Source of the DNA: Paraburkholderia fungorum
Lineage (GTDB): Bacteria > Pseudomonadota > Gammaproteobacteria > Burkholderiales > Burkholderiaceae
DNA: 64,000 nt
Direction of reading: 5' to 3'
Assembly (NCBI RefSeq): GCF_003610895.1
Contig: NZ_MCAS01000027.1
Span: 1-64,000, forward strand
The notes beneath the pieces were generated by a model. It searched no databases. It was not told the origin of the DNA and saw only the letters and a list, made by a program, of their open reading frames with translations. Positions 60,022-64,000 of the stretch are shown here, piece by piece. Each line of letters begins with the position of its first letter. Position 1 is the stretch's first letter. The translations under genes and the position numbers were made by a program.

Positions 60022-61796
60022 TGACGCTGGATATGCAGGCGGCCCAGCACGAGCAGCAGGCGCAGCGGCAAGCGACGCTGCGCGCGGAACAGCGCGAGGC
60101 GTTATGCGCCGCGGCCGTGCGCGCGCTCACCGGCGACGCCGCCTTGCATTATCGCGAAGGCCGCTTGTGCCGCGATCTGCGGCCTGTGCCTCTGCACGCG
60201 CCGCATTTGCGTACCGACCCGCAGGAGGACGATCTCGCGTCCTTGCGAGGGGCTGCCGATGGCGCGGCGCTGCGGCTCATGCATTCCGACGCGGCGCTGC
60301 ACGCCCGGTTGTGCCCGACTGATCCCGTCGAGCGGCTGGTTTTCGAACTGCTCGAGCAGTTGCGCTGCGAAACCCGGACGCCGCCCGGCATGCCGGGCCT
60401 CGTGCAGAACCTGCGTGATCGCTTCGAGGCCTGGTCGCGGGCTTTCTATCGCTCGGGGCTCGCCGAGGACCATCTCGGCATTCTCCTCTACACGGTCGCG
60501 CAGATTGCCTGGTCGCGCCTGACGGGCTGGCCTGTGCTCGAACAGACCGAGGGCCTGATCGAAGCCACGCGCGCGGCGATCGTGCCGGTGCTGGGCGTGT
60601 CGCTGGCGGGCCTGCGCCGGCATCGGGCCGAACAGGACGCGTTCGCTGTCCATGCGCTCGAACTGGCGAGGCGGGTGGCCGAAATGATCCGCGCGGCCCG
60701 TGCCGACGCGCTGGATGGCGCACAGGACGATCCTCAGGAGAACGACGGGAAAGCGCCGCGCACGGCATTCTCGCTCTGGTTCGACGTCGAGGACGACGAG
60801 TACAAGGACATGGCCGTGGCGCTGAGCGGCCAAAGCCGGGTGCTCGAGGCATCGGAACAGGGCTATCGCGCCTATACGACGCGCTACGACCGTGAGCTAT
60901 TCGCCGGCACGCTGGTGCGCAAGGCCTTGCTTGGCGAGTTTCGCGAGCGGCTCGACGAACGCGTCGCCGCCCAGGGCATCAACGTGGCGCGGCTTGCTCA
61001 CGCGCTGAAGGCCGCGCTGGCGATACCGCAACGCGATGGCTGGTCGTTCGACGAAGAGCATGGCCGTATCGACGGGCGGCGGCTTGCGCAACTGGTGAGT
61101 TCTCCCGCAGAACGGCGTCTGTTCCGGCTGGAGCGGAATACGCTCATGGCGGACTGCGTGGTCGGTTTTCTGATCGACTGCTCGGGCTCGATGAAAGCGC
61201 ACATCGAGCCGGTGGCGACCATGGTGGATATCCTCACACGCGCGCTCGACCAGGCCGGCGTGACCACCGAGGTGCTGGGCTTCACCACCGGCGCCTGGAA
61301 CGGCGGCCGGGCCCGGCTCGACTGGCTGGCGCAGGGCAGGCCGCATCATCCGGGCCGGCTCAACGAACTGTCTCATCTGGTGTTCAAGGACGCCGGGCGG
61401 AACTGGCGGCGCGCCCGCGCCGATATTGCCGCGCTCTTCAGAGCGGAACTGTTTCGCGAGGGCGTGGACGGTGAAGCGGTCGATTGGGCCTGCGGGCGTC
61501 TGCTCGCCCGTCCCGAGGCGCGGCGCATGCTGATTGTGATTTCGGATGGCAGCCCCATGGACAGCGCGACGGGCCAGGCCAACGACGCGTTCTATCTCGA
61601 CAACCATCTCAAGGCCGTCGTGGCGCGTCATGAAGCTTTGAACGACGTGGAGGTGCTGGGTCTGGGCGTCGGGCTCGATCTCAGCCCGTACTACCGCCGC
61701 TGTCTGGCGGTGGACCTCTCCGTGCCGCCCGACATGAAGCTGTTCGCGCAGATTGTGGGGTGGATGAGCGCGCGCGGGCAGGGCGGCCGGCGGTAG
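60021..61796 (+). CDS. CobT-like VWA-domain protein
   Basis: A 591-residue partner of the AAA+ protein, start and stop overlapping (TGATG). The N-terminal 370 residues are CobT-like (ARLCPTDPVERLVFELLEQLRCE). The C-terminal 215 residues are a von Willebrand A domain with MIDAS D386-C-S-G-S390 and VISDGSPMDSATG. Unlike CobT it has only a short acidic stretch (about 232-262). AAA+/VWA pairs (CbbQ/CbbO, MoxR relatives, CobS/CobT) activate metalloenzymes or clear inhibitors. The client here is unknown. It ends 31 bases from the convergent pta. Confidence 0.85.
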   Translation: MTLDMQAAQHEQQAQRQATLRAEQREALCAAAVRALTGDAALHYREGRLCRDLRPVPLHAPHLRTDPQEDDLASLRGAADGAALRLMHSDAALHARLCPTDPVERLVFELLEQLRCETRTPPGMPGLVQNLRDRFEAWSRAFYRSGLAEDHLGILLYTVAQIAWSRLTGWPVLEQTEGLIEATRAAIVPVLGVSLAGLRRHRAEQDAFAVHALELARRVAEMIRAARADALDGAQDDPQENDGKAPRTAFSLWFDVEDDEYKDMAVALSGQSRVLEASEQGYRAYTTRYDRELFAGTLVRKALLGEFRERLDERVAAQGINVARLAHALKAALAIPQRDGWSFDEEHGRIDGRRLAQLVSSPAERRLFRLERNTLMADCVVGFLIDCSGSMKAHIEPVATMVDILTRALDQAGVTTEVLGFTTGAWNGGRARLDWLAQGRPHHPGRLNELSHLVFKDAGRNWRRARADIAALFRAELFREGVDGEAVDWACGRLLARPEARRMLIVISDGSPMDSATGQANDAFYLDNHLKAVVARHEALNDVEVLGLGVGLDLSPYYRRCLAVDLSVPPDMKLFAQIVGWMSARGQGGRR

Positions 61797-61827
61797 CCGC
61801 CCTCGCGGCCCGCCGAGCGCGAATGGG

Positions 61828-62865
61828 TCACGACGCGAGCGGTGTGGTGTGCGTATCCAGCGGCGTTGCCGCAGTTTGCGCCTGCACGGCGGTCACCGCG
61901 ATCACATAGTAGATATCGTCCGCGCTGCAGCCGCGCGAAAGATCGTTGGCAGGCTTTTTCAGGCCTTGCAACAAGGGCCCGATTGCTTTCGCATCGCCAA
62001 TCCGTTCGGCCAGCTTGTAGCCGATATTGCCGGCTTCGAGGCTCGGGAAAATCAGCACGTTGGCGTGTCCTTGCACCTGCGAGTGCTCGATCTTGCGCAT
62101 GGCGATCTCGGAGACGAGGGCCGCGTCCAGTTGCACGTCGCCGTCGATCGCCAGATGCGGGCGCGCGGCTCTCACCTGGCGCGTCGCTTCCACGACCTTG
62201 TCGACCGCCGCGTGCCGGGCGCTGCCGCTGGTCGAGAAGGACAGCATGGCCACGCGCGGTTCCTCCATCAGCAGGCTTTGCGCGCTGTCGGCCGCGGCCA
62301 TCGCAATCTGGGCCAGCTCGCCCGCGTCCGGGTCCACCACCAGTCCGCAGTCGGAGAAGATCAGCCCGCCTTTGAGCGTGTGGAACGGCTCGCACAGCAT
62401 CATCAGAAAGAAGCTCGACACCAGCTTGAACGAAGGATGGATGCCGATGATCTGGATCGCGGTGCGGACCACGTCGGCGGTCGTGTGGACGGCACCCGCC
62501 ACCGAACCGTCGGCATGACCGAGCCGCACCATCAGGTTGGCGAAACAGAGGGGCTTGAGGACTTCCTGTTTCGCTTCCTCCAGCGTCATGCCTTTTTTGC
62601 TGCGTAGTGCGAAGAGTGCGTCGGCAAACGAGGGGGTAAGCGGCGAGGTCTCGGGATCCACCCGCTCCATGCCGCTCAGATCGATGTTGTGTTCGGCAGC
62701 GGCCGCGCGGATGCGCTCGTTCGGGCCCACCAGCACGATGTGGGCGATGCCCTCACGCGTCGCGCGTTGCGCGGCTTCCAGCATGCGAGGATCTTCCGCC
62801 TCGCACAGCACGATGCGTCTTCGCGAAGTGCGGGCGCGTTCGATGATGCGATTGATGGCTTTCAT
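61828..62865 (-). CDS. pta: Phosphate acetyltransferase (Pta)
   Basis: A 345-residue PTA_PTB-family enzyme converting acetyl phosphate and CoA to acetyl-CoA. RRIVLCEAEDPRMLEAA opens the family, GHADGSVAGAVHTTADV and SFSTSGSARH follow, and VLIFPSLEAGNIGYKLAER is the C-terminal signature. The short form without the DRTGG domain is the type found beside xsc, where it uses the acetyl phosphate made by Xsc. A terminator-like hairpin lies between xsc and this gene. Confidence 0.93.
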   Translation of the reverse strand: MKAINRIIERARTSRRRIVLCEAEDPRMLEAAQRATREGIAHIVLVGPNERIRAAAAEHNIDLSGMERVDPETSPLTPSFADALFALRSKKGMTLEEAKQEVLKPLCFANLMVRLGHADGSVAGAVHTTADVVRTAIQIIGIHPSFKLVSSFFLMMLCEPFHTLKGGLIFSDCGLVVDPDAGELAQIAMAAADSAQSLLMEEPRVAMLSFSTSGSARHAAVDKVVEATRQVRAARPHLAIDGDVQLDAALVSEIAMRKIEHSQVQGHANVLIFPSLEAGNIGYKLAERIGDAKAIGPLLQGLKKPANDLSRGCSADDIYYVIAVTAVQAQTAATPLDTHTTPLAS

Positions 62866-62889
62866 GGCACAGGGCGGCAGTCACGGTTG

Positions 62890-62929
62890 AAAAAGGCCGG
62901 AAACGGCAGGGGACATCCCGTTTCCGGCC
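62890..62929 (-). terminator. Intrinsic terminator between xsc and pta
   Basis: On the minus strand GGCCGGAAACGG/CCGTTTCCGGCC (62918-62929 with 62895-62906) makes a perfect 12-bp stem followed by TTTTT (62890-62894). It stands directly downstream of the xsc stop and 25 bases before pta. Confidence 0.85.
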
Positions 62930-62984
62930 CGCCGGCCGGGAGGCAAAGCACGCCTCGCAACCGGACCTTCAGACAACGGACAGA

Positions 62985-64000
62985 TCAGACATAGTCCTTG
63001 TACTTGTCGAGCAGACGGACCGGCTTGGCCAGCGCATCGCGGCGGAACGGATCGCCGAGCTCGCGGGTGCACATGATCTCGATGATGGTGGTCTTGCCGT
63101 GGTTCATCTGCGCATCGATTGCACGCTTGAGGGCCGGGCCGACGTCCTCGAGACGGTCCACGGTGACACCCTCGGCGCCCATCGCGCGCGCGATGCCCGC
63201 GAAGCTCTGGTTGTCGAGTTCACCGGCGACAAAGCGGCGGTTGTAGAAGTCGACCTGGTTTTTCTTTTCCGCACCCCATTGCCGGTTGTGGAAGACCACC
63301 GCGGTAACCGGAATGTTGTGACGCACGCAGGTCATGGTTTCCATCAGGCTCATGCCCCACGCGCCGTCGCCGGCATAGGAGACCGCCGGGCGATGCGGCG
63401 CCGCGACCTTGGCGCCGATGATGGTGGGGAACGCGTAGCCGCAATTGCCCCAGCTCATCGCGGCGAAGAAGCTGCGCGGCTTGTTGAAGCGCAGGTAGCT
63501 GTTGGCTACCGAGTTGATGTTGCCGATGTCGGTGGAGACCATCACGTCGTCCGGCATGGCTTTTTCGAGTTCGCGCAGCACCTGGCGCGGGTGCAGATAG
63601 TTGCCGCCGCCGGGCGTGCGCTCGCCTTTTTGCTCCTCGATCATGTCCATGCTGTAGGGGTCGCGCTCATGCGTCCAGCCATCCAGCTCCTTCTCCCATG
63701 CGGCCTTTTCGGCGGCGATTTCGCCGGCGCGTTCTTCCCGCGAGGCGTCGCAGACGAGGGTGCGGCCTGCCAGGCGCTGCGTGAGTGCCACCGCGGCAGC
63801 CTTGGCGTCGCCGCAGATGCCCACGGAGATCTTCTTCACGAGGCCAAGCATTTTGTGGTCGGCATCGATCTGGATGATCTTCGCGTTCTGCGGCCAGTAA
63901 TCCATGCCGTGCTGGGGCAGCGTGCCGAACGGTCCCAGCCGCGAACCGAGTGCGATCACCACGTCGGCGCGCTGGATCAGCTTCATGGCTGCTTTGGAGC
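62985..64000 (-). CDS. xsc: Sulfoacetaldehyde acetyltransferase (Xsc), C-terminal part
   Basis: The last about 338 residues of a thiamine-diphosphate enzyme that converts sulfoacetaldehyde and phosphate to acetyl phosphate and sulfite. The gene runs off the right edge, so its start is outside. ADVVIALGSRLGPFGTLPQHGMDYWP is the middle domain with Xsc-specific wording. GDGAWGMSLMETMTCVRH is the start of the ThDP/Mg motif, and the protein ends LLDKYKDYV. It shares the strand with pta but is separated from it by a terminator. Confidence 0.94.
   Translation of the reverse strand, partial: SKAAMKLIQRADVVIALGSRLGPFGTLPQHGMDYWPQNAKIIQIDADHKMLGLVKKISVGICGDAKAAAVALTQRLAGRTLVCDASREERAGEIAAEKAAWEKELDGWTHERDPYSMDMIEEQKGERTPGGGNYLHPRQVLRELEKAMPDDVMVSTDIGNINSVANSYLRFNKPRSFFAAMSWGNCGYAFPTIIGAKVAAPHRPAVSYAGDGAWGMSLMETMTCVRHNIPVTAVVFHNRQWGAEKKNQVDFYNRRFVAGELDNQSFAGIARAMGAEGVTVDRLEDVGPALKRAIDAQMNHGKTTIIEIMCTRELGDPFRRDALAKPVRLLDKYKDYV

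Noticed and set aside
59032..61796. Cobaltochelatase subunits CobS and CobT for vitamin B12 synthesis
   Set aside because: Similarity is real, but no cobN, cob or cbi gene is near, the acidic region of CobT is reduced, and the neighbours are sulfonate genes. Family resemblance is kept, the B12 role is not.

Overview
The window is GC-rich, densely coded beta-proteobacterial DNA and looks like Burkholderia or Paraburkholderia accessory chromosome. The reasons are the split hpaG1/hpaG2 homoprotocatechuate operon with divergent hpaR, several OmpC-like porins, the abundance of LysR/GntR/IclR/MarR/LuxR-type regulators, and the dispersed GTAAGTGCCGCCCCGCAC repeat. No rRNA, tRNA, phage or CRISPR was seen. 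The only mobile element is a complete IS30-family copy at the left edge. Species identity is inferred from gene content, not from a search.

Region 1 (1-8.2 kb): an IS30 element and repeats, then a complete homoprotocatechuate meta-cleavage operon on the minus strand (hpaG1-G2-E-D-F-H-I). It is driven from a divergent promoter with a perfect palindrome next to hpaR. The 4-hydroxyphenylacetate hydroxylase genes are absent, so the operon starts at 3,4-dihydroxyphenylacetate.

Region 2 (8.2-27.5 kb): a multi-gene block that appears to feed amines or their conjugates into catabolism. It has two LuxR-type regulators, two porins, MFS and APC transporters, a class II HDAC-like deacetylase, a MoaF-family protein, two SDRs, an aldehyde dehydrogenase, a class III aminotransferase and an AraC-type regulator. 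It also has an exported formylglycine sulfatase with its own exported formylglycine-generating enzyme. A 29-bp near-identical element lies upstream of both moaF and one SDR.

Region 3 (27.5-36.7 kb): a D-threonine-aldolase-like enzyme, a HAD hydrolase, a LysR and a GntR regulator on the minus strand. These are divergent from a sulfolactate operon: suyA, suyB, a DAACS-type transporter, a ComC-like (R)-sulfolactate dehydrogenase, then a sulfotransferase-like gene. The promoter and a candidate GntR operator can be read directly.

Region 4 (36.7-54.6 kb): mixed metabolism and transport. It holds mmsA with a strong terminator, a PuuA-like glutamine-synthetase homologue, MFS exporters with MarR/ArsR regulators, a Cys-less isochorismatase-like hydrolase and a TauE/SafE exporter. 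A four-gene unit follows (DUF3311, SSS symporter, amidohydrolase, CobW-type GTPase). An NTF2-like protein, a PuuB-like FAD oxidase and a GABA-type permease complete the region.

Region 5 (54.6-64 kb): a likely isethionate pathway. It has an IclR regulator (IseR-like), a GMC dehydrogenase (IseJ-like) and an MHS-type transporter (IseU-like), and convergently phosphate acetyltransferase and sulfoacetaldehyde acetyltransferase (xsc, cut by the window edge). Between them sits a CobS/CobT-like AAA+/VWA pair with no cobalamin gene nearby. It is a candidate for an undescribed enzyme-activation module tied to C2-sulfonate metabolism. Regions 3 and 5 together make organosulfonate use a theme of the window: sulfolactate gives pyruvate plus sulfite, and isethionate gives sulfoacetaldehyde, then acetyl phosphate plus sulfite, then acetyl-CoA.
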